Made by a program: the position numbers and the translations under genes. Below the pieces are notes generated by a model. That model was not told the DNA's origin, did not search any database, and was given only the letters and a program-made list of their open reading frames with translations. Shown in pieces: positions 1-9,044 of a stretch of 64,000 nt of DNA. How positions within the stretch are numbered: position 1 is the stretch's first letter; each line of letters starts with the position of its first letter. Source of the stretch: Pararhizobium gei (GTDB lineage Bacteria > Pseudomonadota > Alphaproteobacteria > Rhizobiales > Rhizobiaceae); NCBI RefSeq assembly GCF_029223885.1, contig NZ_CP119410.1:186001-250000 (forward strand). Direction: 5' to 3'.

Positions 1-570
1 CTCGGCATTGCCGTCCTCTCGTTCTTCGGCCTTGACGTTCCGTGGGGACGGGCGCCGTGGACCCTGCATTCGGCCGCCTGGGGCATGGCGGCAAACCTTG
101 CCGTCACCCTGCTGGTGTCGGCGTTTACCCAGCGTCGCGGCTTTTCCGAAGAGGCGCAGGAAATCCGCCGGTTTCTCGGCATTGCATTGAGAACGAGTGC
201 GCGGGCGCGGGCGCTGCGCTCCACGGCCTGGTCCGTCTCGCTCGCATGGCTGTTCCTCGCCGTCGGGCCGGGGCTGGTGTTCGGCAACGGCGCATTCCTC
301 GGTCCGGACCGGCAATGGCTCGTCGGCATGCCGTCGCTCTGGGGCTGGAGTCTGCTGTTCTGGGCGCTGGGCGTCGGCCTCGTCTGGTTCCTGTCCTACA
401 AGATGGAAATGGCCAGTCCTCTGTCCATGGACATTCCCGCCTATGCACCCCACCCGAAGCTTCGCGTTCATCAGGACGCGCAGGAACGCGACCGCGTGCG
501 CGCGCTTGTCGTCACCTCCGCCGTCGCCTTCGCACTGATCGTTCTCACCGCGCTTGGCTTTAGCCGCTGA
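1..570 (+). CDS. sodium:solute symporter family protein, C-terminal part (5' end outside window)
   Basis: The frame is open from base 1, so only the last 189 residues are present. They hold three to four hydrophobic segments (around residues 1-12, 28-42, 80-95 and 112-132) and a final helix near the C-terminus, separated by short charged loops such as FTQRRGFSEEAQEIRRFL. This pattern resembles the end of sodium:solute symporter (SSS) family carriers, which couple uptake of an organic solute to sodium at the inner membrane. The substrate cannot be told from this part. It ends 20 bases before the iron alcohol dehydrogenase on the same strand, so co-transcription is likely. The family call rests on general resemblance only. 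Confidence 0.55.
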   Translation, partial: LGIAVLSFFGLDVPWGRAPWTLHSAAWGMAANLAVTLLVSAFTQRRGFSEEAQEIRRFLGIALRTSARARALRSTAWSVSLAWLFLAVGPGLVFGNGAFLGPDRQWLVGMPSLWGWSLLFWALGVGLVWFLSYKMEMASPLSMDIPAYAPHPKLRVHQDAQERDRVRALVVTSAVAFALIVLTALGFSR

Positions 571-590
571 GCAACAGGCAGGAATCCCCC

Positions 591-1748
591 ATGCCCCCCT
601 TCGTCTTCAACACATCCAGAAGCATCCAGTTCGGCGCTGGCGCGCTGGCGCGGCTCGGGGAGATTGCCCGGCCGCTGATCGGCTTGCGCGTGCTTCTGGT
701 GACGGATCCCGGTCTGCGATCGACCGGCATCGTCGATCGCGCCCTTGCAGTGCTGTCGGATGCCGGCATGGAGGTTACGCTGTTTTCGGACGTACAGGCC
801 GACCCGCCGGAAGCGATCATCCTGCGGGCGGCTTCCCTCGCGCAGGAGGCGGGCATTCAGGGCGTGATCGGCCTCGGCGGCGGGTCCTCGCTCGACGTAG
901 CGAAGCTGGTGGCACTGCTTGCTGTGGGCAAGGAGAGCCTTGCCTCCGTCTACGGCGTCGGCAAGGCGCAGGGGCCGAGACTGCCGCTCATCCTCGTTCC
1001 GACGACGGCGGGAACCGGTTCCGAGGTCACGCCCATTTCCATCGTGACAACCGGGGCATCCGAAAAGATGGGCGTCGTGTCGCCCGTCCTGTTGCCGGAT
1101 GTCGCGATCCTCGATCCCGGACTGACCACCGGATTGCCGCCTCACGTCACGGCGGCGACCGGCATCGACGCCATGGTCCATGCGATCGAGGCTTTTGCTT
1201 CCGCCAGTCCGAACAACAATCCCCTGTCGCGCATGCTGGCCGTTCAGGCCTTGCAACTGATGGCGCCCGCCCTTCTGACGGCGGTCCGTAACGGAACCGA
1301 CGCCACGGCGCGGGGCGACATGCTGCTCGGCTCCATGCTGGCGGGACAGGCCTTTGCCAATTCGCCCGTTGCTGCCGTTCACGCGCTCGCCTATCCGCTC
1401 GGTGGCCATTTCCACATTCCGCACGGCCTGTCGAACGCGCTGGTCCTGCCGCATGTCCTGCGCTTCAATGCGGTGACGGTGGCCGGGCCCTACATCGATC
1501 TTGCCCCGCATGTCTTTCCGGCCCTTGGGCGGCTCGAAGGTCAGGAGAGGGCAGCGGCCTTCTGCGAAGCCCTCGAACAATTGTCCCGCGACTGCGGCCT
1601 TCCGCAGCGGCTGAGGGACATGGACATTACCGAGGACTGGCTGCCGCGTCTTGCGCGCGACGCAATGAACCAGACGCGGCTGCTCGTCAACAATCCGCGC
1701 GAGATCACCGAAGCGGATGCGCTGGCCATTTACCGGGCAGCCTACTGA
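591..1748 (+). CDS. iron-containing alcohol dehydrogenase
   Basis: A 385-residue cytosolic group III (Fe-dependent) alcohol dehydrogenase, the usual length for the family. It would catalyse NAD(P)-dependent interconversion of an alcohol and an aldehyde or ketone. The nucleotide-binding GGGSSLD lies at residues 96-102, and PTTAGTGSEVT follows at 137-147. The metal ligands of the family are visible as D193 and H197 (GIDAMVHAIEA), H264, and H278 (HFHIPHG). The start is supported by the purine-rich run shortly before the ATG and the 20-base gap from the upstream symporter. The substrate is not predictable; homologues include maleylacetate reductases and 1,3-propanediol or lactaldehyde dehydrogenases. 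Confidence 0.9.
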   Translation: MPPFVFNTSRSIQFGAGALARLGEIARPLIGLRVLLVTDPGLRSTGIVDRALAVLSDAGMEVTLFSDVQADPPEAIILRAASLAQEAGIQGVIGLGGGSSLDVAKLVALLAVGKESLASVYGVGKAQGPRLPLILVPTTAGTGSEVTPISIVTTGASEKMGVVSPVLLPDVAILDPGLTTGLPPHVTAATGIDAMVHAIEAFASASPNNNPLSRMLAVQALQLMAPALLTAVRNGTDATARGDMLLGSMLAGQAFANSPVAAVHALAYPLGGHFHIPHGLSNALVLPHVLRFNAVTVAGPYIDLAPHVFPALGRLEGQERAAAFCEALEQLSRDCGLPQRLRDMDITEDWLPRLARDAMNQTRLLVNNPREITEADALAIYRAAY

Positions 1749-1806
1749 CCAAACTGCGGTTCAATCGATGCGCGACGGAGATCGTTTATGTGAACGACCG
1801 TTCCGA

Positions 1807-2508
1807 TCAGGACAGGGCGTGCAACGCGATGTTGACGAGGGGCGCGAGCAGGACGTTCAACAGTCCGACTGCGACCATCATCAGGCCGGCGATGGTACCC
1901 TCCTCTTCGCCGATCTCGCTGGCTTTGGCGACGCCAGCACCATGGGCGCCCATTCCAAACATGGCGCCCCGGGACAGACTCGATCGAAGGGGTACGACGC
2001 GCATGACGATCTGTCCGATGATGGCGCCAAGGATGCCGGTGACGATAACAAACACGGCCGTGAGATCCGCAACGCCGCCGATATCTCCCGAGACGCTCAT
2101 TGCAAAGGGCGTGCTGATGGATCTCGGCAACAGGCTCAGGCGCAATGGGCCATCGATGCTGAGCAAACTCGCCACCGCCCACGCCGACATCATCGCCGCC
2201 GCGCTACCGACGAACGCACCGGCGAGAAGAGGCAGCCAGTACCTACGAACGAGCGAGCGCTGGTTCCAGATGGGAACGGCGAAGGCGACGGTTACCGGTC
2301 CGAGAAGCGCGACCAGCCAATGTGTGGATCCGATATAATCGGCGTAGCTGACATGGAGAAACCCCGTGAGGACAATGAGGATTGTCGGCACGATAATCAA
2401 AGGCGACAGAAGCAGCACATGCCAGCGCCAATACGCCCAGCGCGCGGCGAGGTAGAGGCCGATCGTCAAAGCTGGCCACTGAAGGTAGGTGAGGAATCCA
2501 GCAAGCAT
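1807..2508 (-). CDS. lrgB: LrgB/CidB family membrane protein
   Basis: A 233-residue polytopic membrane protein of the LrgB family, the partner of LrgA in the holin/antiholin-like Lrg/Cid system that also acts in export of pyruvate or overflow metabolites. Typical parts are the central PLLAGAFVGSAAAMMS segment, SISTPFAMSVSGDIGG, and RGAMFGMGAHGAGVAKASEIG near the C-terminus. A longer frame runs 17 codons further upstream. The ATG at 2508 is preferred because it sits one base after the lrgA stop (TAA at 2512-2510), a translationally coupled arrangement. It forms an operon with lrgA, divergent from a LysR regulator. Confidence 0.9.
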   Translation of the reverse strand: MLAGFLTYLQWPALTIGLYLAARWAYWRWHVLLLSPLIIVPTILIVLTGFLHVSYADYIGSTHWLVALLGPVTVAFAVPIWNQRSLVRRYWLPLLAGAFVGSAAAMMSAWAVASLLSIDGPLRLSLLPRSISTPFAMSVSGDIGGVADLTAVFVIVTGILGAIIGQIVMRVVPLRSSLSRGAMFGMGAHGAGVAKASEIGEEEGTIAGLMMVAVGLLNVLLAPLVNIALHALS

Positions 2509-2509
2509 T

Positions 2510-2905
2510 TTATGGCTGTTTCGGGCGAACGGCGAGAGACATGACGATCTCGACTGCAACGCCGGTCATGGTCATGACCACGAAGGTTCCCGATACGATG
2601 ACGAGCAGGACCTTGAGACCAAGCAGGCCCAGCAACTCGTGATGATCGATGATGGCGAGAACCGCGGGAATGAAGAACAGCAGCATTTCGCCGATAAGCC
2701 ACCGTGCTCCGCCCCCCAGACTGGCAGGGCGAATGATGCCGCATGCAAAAAGCGCAAGCACGATCACCATGCCGATGACGCCACCGGGGATCGGAAGAGA
2801 GAGAGCGGTCGCAATTGCGTTGCCGACGAGCCAGAACAAGCAGATCACGACAGCTTGAAAGAGGTGGCGACCGTACTGCAAAATATCACGCATAATGTGC
2901 TCCAT
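2510..2905 (-). CDS. lrgA: LrgA/CidA family holin-like protein
   Basis: A small membrane protein of 131 residues with four hydrophobic segments, as usual for CidA/LrgA. The family signature is seen in the first third (LSLPIPGGVIGMVIVLALF) and the middle (GARWLIGEMLLFFIPAVLAI). These proteins oligomerize in the inner membrane and modulate murein hydrolase export or small-metabolite flux. The gene is the first of a two-gene operon with lrgB. Its start is 82 bases from the divergent LysR gene, and that gap carries a palindromic LysR-type box. A second ATG three codons in (MRDIL) is an alternative start. Confidence 0.9.
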   Translation of the reverse strand: MEHIMRDILQYGRHLFQAVVICLFWLVGNAIATALSLPIPGGVIGMVIVLALFACGIIRPASLGGGARWLIGEMLLFFIPAVLAIIDHHELLGLLGLKVLLVIVSGTFVVMTMTGVAVEIVMSLAVRPKQP

Positions 2906-2937
2906 AAACCTTGCAGTAATTTACACGGAGCTGTCGT

Positions 2938-2952
2938 ATTCGTAAAACGAAT
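2938..2952. promoter_or_regulatory. T-N11-A type LysR box between lrgA and LysR
   Basis: The sequence ATTCGTAAAACGAAT is a 6-3-6 perfect inverted repeat matching the general LysR-type T-N11-A operator layout. It lies in the 82-base intergenic region shared by the divergent lrgA and LysR genes. The inference is that the LysR protein binds here and controls lrgAB and itself, as CidR does for cid/lrg genes in Gram-positive bacteria. Confidence 0.5.
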
Positions 2953-2987
2953 TGAATTCACGTAAAGAAGTCTTGAAGGGAATACTG

Positions 2988-3878
2988 ATGGAGCTGCGTG
3001 CGTTGAAAGCGTTTGTGGAGGTTGCGCGGCAGGGCAGCTTTTCTCTGGCTGCGAAATCGCTCTTTCTGACGCAATCTGCTGTCAGCAAGTCTGTGAAGCA
3101 GCTCGAAGACGATCTCGGCGTCATCCTGCTCGACCGGCTGGGTCATCGCTCGGCAATGACCACCGCCGGCGAGGTCGTCTTTGTGCGGGCGGTGAAAATG
3201 CTGACGGAGCGTGACGATCTTGTGACGGAACTGAGCGAGTTGCGTGGGCTGCGCCTCGGCAAGTTACGGCTGGGGCTGCCGCCCATCGGAAGCGATGTCC
3301 TTTTTGCGCCGCTGTTTACGATCTATCGCAGCCGCTATCCCGGAATCGAGATACAGCTCGCCGAATACGGAAGCAAGAAGCTGGAAGAACTGGTGCGATC
3401 GGGTGAGGTCGATCTCGGGGCCTCGCTGTTGCCATTGCCGGACGAGTTTGAATGGCGCAGCGTTCGGGAAGAACCCATGGAGGTCCTGTTGCCTGCTTGG
3501 CACGCCCGCTCACGAGATGAAAAGCTTGCGCTCGGCATGCTCAAAGATGAGCCTTTCATCTTGTTCGACAATGACTTTGCCTTGAACGCGCTGATTCTGA
3601 AGGCATGTGAAGAAGCGGGCTTTCAGCCCAACATCGTCGCACGAAGCAGTCAGACCGGTTTTATCGTGGAATTGGTCGCATCCGGTCTCGGGATCGGATT
3701 TCTCCCGCGGTTCATGGCGGAGGGCCGCAAGCACTCTGGCGTTTGCCACCGCCCTGTAATCGACCCCTCCATTTCATGGCATCTTGCATGGATGTGGAGG
3801 AAAGGATCCTATCTATCGCATGCGTCCCGCGCGTGGCTGGATCTGGACCATGAGCCCAACATGCTGCTGCAGAGTTGA
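2988..3878 (+). CDS. LysR family transcriptional regulator, probable lrgAB regulator
   Basis: A 296-residue LysR-type regulator. The N-terminal winged helix-turn-helix is clear (MELRALKAFVEVARQGSFSL followed by AAKSLFLTQSAVSKSVKQLE), and the C-terminal part is a periplasmic-binding-like effector domain. The frame extends 12 codons upstream, but the ATG at 2988 begins the conserved helix directly and is preceded by AAGGGA at a suitable distance. The position divergent from lrgAB and the palindrome at 2938-2952 suggest it senses an overflow metabolite and controls lrgAB. The effector is unknown. Confidence 0.85.
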   Translation: MELRALKAFVEVARQGSFSLAAKSLFLTQSAVSKSVKQLEDDLGVILLDRLGHRSAMTTAGEVVFVRAVKMLTERDDLVTELSELRGLRLGKLRLGLPPIGSDVLFAPLFTIYRSRYPGIEIQLAEYGSKKLEELVRSGEVDLGASLLPLPDEFEWRSVREEPMEVLLPAWHARSRDEKLALGMLKDEPFILFDNDFALNALILKACEEAGFQPNIVARSSQTGFIVELVASGLGIGFLPRFMAEGRKHSGVCHRPVIDPSISWHLAWMWRKGSYLSHASRAWLDLDHEPNMLLQS

Positions 3879-4133
3879 CCGGGCCGCGACTGCAAACGGC
3901 CCGATCCACAATACTTACAGCGCACCGGAATCTTTTGCTGCTGGCAGCAAACGGCGCTCATTTCACTTGAGAATTGACAAGTATCCGGTTGCTGGCCAAA
4001 CGTAATGGAACTGCATTTTTGACCGGGTCGGGAGGACTGGGCCGTCGGATGGGTGCCGTGCGCGGGAGGCGCATGCCGTTTCACTGTTTCAACAGCGAAA
4101 CGGCGGCGGCATGGATAGTTCTGGAGGAACATC

Positions 4134-5111
4134 ATGAAGGGTGACTATCGTTCATTTCCGACCGCGGCGACACCCGCACGTGAGAGCGGAGCCTTGGGTA
4201 CGGGTGCCGATATGGGCACTCTCCTTGGAAACAAATACGAGATCGGCGGCAGCAGGCTTTTGCATTCTTCCGTCGATCTGGGATGGCGCAGTTCGGTCAC
4301 GGCTGAGGTGCGTCGTCATGAAGAGTTGCATTGCGAACCTTTCGTGCAGCAGGTGAACGAGGTGATCATAGCGCTGTCGGGGTCGGCGCAGATCCGTCGG
4401 CGCGCGGATGGAGCGGAGCAAAAATTCGTGTCCCGCCCCGGTTCGGCCTGTATTTGTCCAAGAGGCGTCGCGGTCAAATATCTGCATATCCATGCCGGTT
4501 CCCTGGATATGCTGCACCTGTACCTTCCACAAAATCTTTTTGGAAATCTCGAATGCTCCGACAACAGTCCGATCGACTCCGGCCTGATGTATACGGGCGG
4601 TTTTTTTGATCCTCTGGTGCAGCATATCGGACTGGCGATAGCCGAGGAGATGCAAACGGAAGGTTCTACTGGCCGTATACTGCTGGATTCTCTCGGGGTC
4701 GCACTCGCCGCCAGAATGCTGCAGCATTACACGCGCCAGGACCCCAAAAATTTCACGGGGTCCTATATGGACTCGAAGGCGGCCGGCGGGCTTGATCGTC
4801 TGCGGCTGAACCGCGTTCTGGACTACATGTATCAAAATGTCGGCGCGGATATATCGTTGGAAGAGTTGGCGAGCGTCGCGTGCCTGAGCATCTATCATTT
4901 TGCCCGGGCGTTCAAATTGGCGACGGGCAGTGCGCCACTTCATTATTTCACGGACTTGCGCATATCCCGCGCCAAGGCTTTGCTGACAGACTCGGGTAAA
5001 ACGCTGGAGGATATCGCGTCCTCGACAGGTTTTTCATCCGGGGCGAACTTGACCCGAGCGTTTAAGAAATCTGTTGGGGTATCGCCGACCCAATATCGAA
5101 CGGGCGGTTGA
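4134..5111 (+). CDS. AraC family transcriptional regulator
   Basis: A 325-residue protein with a variable, cupin-like N-terminal sensing domain and a C-terminal AraC/XylS double helix-turn-helix at about residues 220-320. The second helix-turn-helix shows the family pattern LEDIASSTGFSSGANLTRAF followed by KKSVGVSPTQYR. The ATG is preceded by GGAGG at a good spacing. No target gene is adjacent: the 255 bases upstream hold no gene and the downstream 640 bases are mostly empty. The regulated genes may therefore have been lost or lie elsewhere. Confidence 0.85.
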   Translation: MKGDYRSFPTAATPARESGALGTGADMGTLLGNKYEIGGSRLLHSSVDLGWRSSVTAEVRRHEELHCEPFVQQVNEVIIALSGSAQIRRRADGAEQKFVSRPGSACICPRGVAVKYLHIHAGSLDMLHLYLPQNLFGNLECSDNSPIDSGLMYTGGFFDPLVQHIGLAIAEEMQTEGSTGRILLDSLGVALAARMLQHYTRQDPKNFTGSYMDSKAAGGLDRLRLNRVLDYMYQNVGADISLEELASVACLSIYHFARAFKLATGSAPLHYFTDLRISRAKALLTDSGKTLEDIASSTGFSSGANLTRAFKKSVGVSPTQYRTGG

Positions 5112-5237
5112 TCACAAAAAGAGGCTGCTGGATTTATGCTTCGGGCGTGATGGTCGGCAAATTCTGTGCGCCTCGTCATACTTTCGCGCGTTGAACCGCA
5201 AAGCCGAATATCCATCCCTACAGGGCTGCAAATATGC

Positions 5238-5393
5238 TCAGCCCTCCGTCATGATCTGCACGGTCATGTCCTTGTTGTGCTGCCAATACACGAGGAATAG
5301 GCAACACGCCTTCCGGGTCGGAGCATCGACTAGGAAGTCCTTTGCGATGTCGATGCGGCGGTCGTGAAAATGGTAGGAACGCTCAAACAGCAA
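5238..5393 (-). pseudogene. orphan 3' coding remnant, unknown family
   Basis: On the minus strand a short frame (possible TTG start at 5393, stop at 5240-5238) reads like the end of a real protein, with segments such as FERSYHFHDRRIDIAKDF and CCLFLVYWQHNKDMTVQIM. An in-frame TAG at 5402-5400 closes it upstream, and no continuation was found in the other frames. I do not recognise the family. The most likely reading is the C-terminal remnant of a deleted or disrupted gene; a complete protein of about 51 residues is the alternative. Confidence 0.3.
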
Positions 5394-5752
5394 TTGCTGC
5401 TATTAAAAAAGCAAGATGCGGACTGGCGGGTGTCGATATGCTGTTTAGCTTATAAAATCAGCGGGACACCAATTAAGGGCGGCATCCGTACAGGCAATAA
5501 ATGAGTTACAGCGACGGATCGTTGCAAGTCATGTGTGCACTTAGATATTTGACATGAAATGCCGTTCATCATGACGACGATCGGATTAAAACGTGTATCT
5601 GGAATGCGGCACTGCGACGAGAAATAGAGCTGGAGACGGGGACGGATAAAATTCGGTTTGGCTCGTGCGGAGGATGTCGGGCGAGTTGATTGAAACCGAG
5701 CTTAAGGACTGTCATCGTTAGGCAGTCGTAGACGAAGCGAGGAGGCTACGTC
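5394..5752. other. non-coding stretch before the alpha/beta hydrolase gene
   Basis: No convincing gene is seen on either strand. The stretch is visibly AT-richer than its surroundings between about 5400 and 5600. It ends in the strong ribosome binding site AGGAGG at 5740-5745 of the next gene. Confidence 0.5.
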
Positions 5753-6598
5753 GTGGGCAAAATGAGCAACACCGCTGCAGACCGCAAGCCGCATGTGTCA
5801 CCAATTGTTAAATCGTTTGTTCAAACAAGTGTCGGCCCTATAGAGGTCGCCTGTTTCGGCATTGGAGCAGGCGATCCCGTCATTCTCATCGGTCATGGCT
5901 TGGGAGGGTGGACTTCGCTGGCTCAAATTGCACTGCAATTGGTAGAAAAAAAGCCGGATCTGCGTATTCTCGCTTGGTCAAGACCTCGGTTTAAGTTGAG
6001 TGCCGTCAACGAGCAGACAACTGCTGCGTTTGAGCCGCTGCTTTATGAGGCCAATGTCGTTCTTCCGGCTCTGATGAATGCAATGCAGATTGGCGCGGCG
6101 CAATTTTTGGCGCACTCAGACGGAGCAACGGTCGCAATGATGTTTGCAGGGCTCTTTCCTGAGAGGACATTAGGTGTCGTTGCCTTGGCTCCATATGGAG
6201 TAGCAGATTCTTACCTCCGCTCGGCTTTGGAGGCATTGCCAATCCAGGAAATGGGTGAGAAATTTCCTGAAATCATCTCTGTCGATGATCCTCAGCCTGC
6301 AGTGGCTTATCGCACTTGGCGTCACCAAAGAATTTCGGAGTGCCATAGAAACTGGTCAGCCCTGGCGCTGTTTGCTCAAATCTCTGCCCCACTTGTCGTC
6401 GTGCAAGGGACGCTCGACAGGTTTTTGAGTACTAGCCAAATGAATGCAATTTCCAGCTGTATCCTTGGGCCTCTCAACTGGATCACACTGCGAAACGCCG
6501 GTCATTTTCTGCATCTCGAAGTCCCTGAACAAATTACGGCATTGGTTCTGTTGCATCTGCGGAGTGTTGGCGCACTGCCAGCTAAGGTAACCCTGTAA
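5753..6598 (+). CDS. alpha/beta hydrolase fold protein
   Basis: A 281-residue alpha/beta hydrolase. The oxyanion-hole motif HGLGGW is at residues 48-53. The nucleophile elbow is AHSDGA with Ser122, an uncommon variant of G-x-S-x-G. Asp222 (GTLDRF) and His251 (NAGHFLHLE) complete the triad. The GTG start at 5753 is chosen because AGGAGG lies exactly seven bases upstream; the ATG at 5762 would leave a gap of 16. Codon use and base composition look less GC-rich than in neighbouring islands, suggesting separate acquisition. Substrate unknown; peroxidases, esterases and C-C hydrolases share this fold. Confidence 0.75.
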   Translation: MGKMSNTAADRKPHVSPIVKSFVQTSVGPIEVACFGIGAGDPVILIGHGLGGWTSLAQIALQLVEKKPDLRILAWSRPRFKLSAVNEQTTAAFEPLLYEANVVLPALMNAMQIGAAQFLAHSDGATVAMMFAGLFPERTLGVVALAPYGVADSYLRSALEALPIQEMGEKFPEIISVDDPQPAVAYRTWRHQRISECHRNWSALALFAQISAPLVVVQGTLDRFLSTSQMNAISSCILGPLNWITLRNAGHFLHLEVPEQITALVLLHLRSVGALPAKVTL

Positions 6599-6893
6599 TA
6601 GGATGATCTCGACTTCCAGTCCGCAAATCGCATTTCAGCAAAGTCAGCTCGGGTCAACGGCAAACCAGCGACGTCGGGATCATCGTGACCCAATCGGTAT
6701 TCTAAATTGAGGAGGAACTCTGGCGGCGTAGCTGACTAGCCGCCAGAAAACAAACGGTAAGATCTGCATCTTGCGACGGTGAGATACCCTGGCACGTTCG
6801 GCCCTGTTGGACCGATACTCACTGTTGCCTCCCTACCGGCGGTTCTGGTGCGTTGATATTCACCAGAGTCGCCTGACTTGTCTCGGAGAGTCA

Positions 6894-7894
6894 TCAAGCT
6901 GTTCGTAGACCAAGGAGAGCGTCGGCATTGCCGTGGGCGATTCGCTCCCTGTCCGCGGGAGAAACCGGGAGGCTGTTGAGAAACGCCACGCCGGCGGTAT
7001 TCGCGGCGTACGGATAGTCGACTGAGAACAGGATGCGATCCGCACCAAAAGCGGTCAGCGCGGCGAGAAACGCGGACGTGTCGAAGAAGCCACTGGTCGT
7101 GATCCAAACCTGATCCAGAATAGTTTGCGATACGGTCCGCAGCCGTCCCGCTTCTGCTCCCGTCCCGAAGGTCTAATCAACGCGTTGAGCAGCATTGGGA
7201 GCAACTCACCCAAGTGACCGATGATGAGCTTCAGACCCGGGTTCCGATCGAGCGTGCCGGACAGCACGAGGCGAAGAATGTGAATCGCCGTTTCAGAATG
7301 CCAGCCGAAGCCGGCGTTGGACAGCAGATACGATGAAATTTCGCCCGGCAGTCCGCTATAATAAGCATCCCGCACTGCACGTGGCGGCGGTCCGGGATGA
7401 ATATAAAGCGGGGACCCGAGCGCCTCGGCACGCGCCAGGATAGGAGCGAACCGCGGGTCGTCCAGGAACAGTCCATCCGTGGTCCCATTGATGGAGGCCC
7501 CGCGAAAACCGAGCTTTTTCACGCAGCGCTCCAGTTCGTCAGCCGCCGCCGCGGGTTCTTTCATAGGCAAGTGGGCGAATGCCGCGAAACGATCCGGATT
7601 TTTTTCGACCGCAATGGCAAGTCGATCATTGTAGTCGCGCGCAAAGCTTATGCCTTCTTCTCCTGCCAGCAACTCGGCGCCCGGACCTATGACAGACAGC
7701 ACTTGCAGGGTAAGTCCGGCCTGGTTCATCGCATCGATGCGCCCCTCCTGTATATCGCCCAGCGCCTCGTTGAGAGGTCCCGGCCCCCAATGACCGCTCG
7801 ACGGCACCCAGCCGGCTTCTACGGCAACCGAAGCCGGAATTCGTTGGGTCATTTCAGGGAGCATGACATGCTCCTCTAAAGCAATGATACGCAT
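6894..7894 (-). pseudogene. amidohydrolase family 2 (decarboxylase-like) gene with a frameshift
   Basis: The gene starts at 7894 (MRIIALEEHVMLPEM) and resembles metal-dependent amidohydrolase-2 enzymes such as gamma-resorcylate and 5-carboxyvanillate decarboxylases. The E-x-H pair is at residues 8-9, and YIHPGPPP and IIGHLGE follow. Near 7165-7185 the frame breaks. The expected C-terminal part continues in another frame: TFGTGAEAGRLRTVSQTIL, then ITTSGFFD, then FGADRILFSVDYPYAAN, ending at TGA 6896-6894. All expected metal and active-site motifs are present across the two frames, so one indel separates an intact from a broken gene. It is divergent from an AraC-type regulator. Confidence 0.8.
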
Positions 7895-7987
7895 GATCTC
7901 GTTTTCTCCATTGGACGGCGGAAACTCTGAAAGTACGCCGGCAGCAATGTCAGTATCGCGTCTATTAATGGCGTGATACGCGTCGAA

Positions 7988-8824
7988 ATGACTATCGATA
8001 TCGAAAATCTGCCAATCGCACCCGTCCGAGCGCCGACGGCAGCCGCGTGGGACGTCGAGTTCGCGACACCCGCGATGGCGTTGCTTGTCGGGTACGACGA
8101 GGACTGGGTTGAGTTGCCGCTGCACGAGCATGCGAGCGGGCAACTTATCATCGCGCTGAGCGGTGCGGTAATGTGCCATGTTCCAGGGTCTTTATGGATC
8201 GTCCCGACAGGATGCGCCGTGTGGGTTCCGGCCGGCCTTCGCTACCGCAGCCCGGCATCGCCGCACTCGCGCATATGCATGCTGTTCGTTAAACAGGATG
8301 CCGCCTGCCTGCCTTATAATTGTTGCACCCTCGAGATTACCCCCTTGGTGAGGGAGATAGTCCTGCGCCTCGTTGGCACGACCGTAGGGAGCGACGCCGA
8401 CGAGCACGAACTTCTTCTGATGAAGGTATTATTGAGGGAACTGGAGGGGATGCCGACTGGCGGACTGAGGCTCCCGGTTTCGTCCCATCCGAAGATGGTG
8501 GCGATCCAGGAGGCGCTGATGGCGCACCCGGGCGACCGCACGACGCTTGCCGAATGGTCCGGCCGAACCGCGACCAGCGAGCGCACCCTGGCCCGCTTGG
8601 TGTTCAGGGAAACGGGAATGACCTTCGGCCGATGGCGGCAGCAGCTCCATCTGCTTGTTGCGCTCTCTAAGCTGTCCGACGGAGTGCTCGTACAGCAAGT
8701 CTCCGATGCCCTTGGCTACGAGTCGGCAACGTCTTTCATAACAATGTTCCGTAAGGCATTGGGAACAACGCCGTCGCGCTACTTCGACCGCACAGTTGCC
8801 GATCCGCAAAGGCTTAGAAGGTAA
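7988..8824 (+). CDS. AraC family regulator with cupin sensing domain
   Basis: An AraC/XylS-type regulator of about 278 residues. The N-terminal half looks like a cupin (ELPLHEHASGQLIIALSG, then VPTGCAVWVPAGLRYRS). The C-terminal DNA-binding domain includes SERTLARLVFRETGMTFGRW and a second helix-turn-helix ending in FRKALGTTPSRYF. A GTG five codons upstream (7973) is an alternative start; the ATG at 7988 is taken as the more usual codon, since no strong ribosome binding site favours either. It is divergent, 93 bases away, from the broken amidohydrolase gene, its likely target. Confidence 0.8.
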   Translation: MTIDIENLPIAPVRAPTAAAWDVEFATPAMALLVGYDEDWVELPLHEHASGQLIIALSGAVMCHVPGSLWIVPTGCAVWVPAGLRYRSPASPHSRICMLFVKQDAACLPYNCCTLEITPLVREIVLRLVGTTVGSDADEHELLLMKVLLRELEGMPTGGLRLPVSSHPKMVAIQEALMAHPGDRTTLAEWSGRTATSERTLARLVFRETGMTFGRWRQQLHLLVALSKLSDGVLVQQVSDALGYESATSFITMFRKALGTTPSRYFDRTVADPQRLRR

Positions 8825-9044
8825 AGTCACCAAGCCGAATAGTTTGGTAAGTCCCTTAAAAAGCAAACCATGTTCGTTTCTCCATTATCGGTGCGACTTG
8901 CTGCAAAGGCGTTTGTACGGCGATCTTCTGGACTGTGAGGCGAGCGGCGGCGTAGCGATCAAAGGCCTTGAGAAGGATTGAGGACCAGTTCACTTTAAAT
9001 CGGCGTCTGTCTCTACTTAAATTGAGGCCTACATCTTGCTCGAT

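Noticed and set aside
471..1580. 369-codon minus-strand frame
   Set aside because: Opposite the iron alcohol dehydrogenase gene, which has full family motifs.
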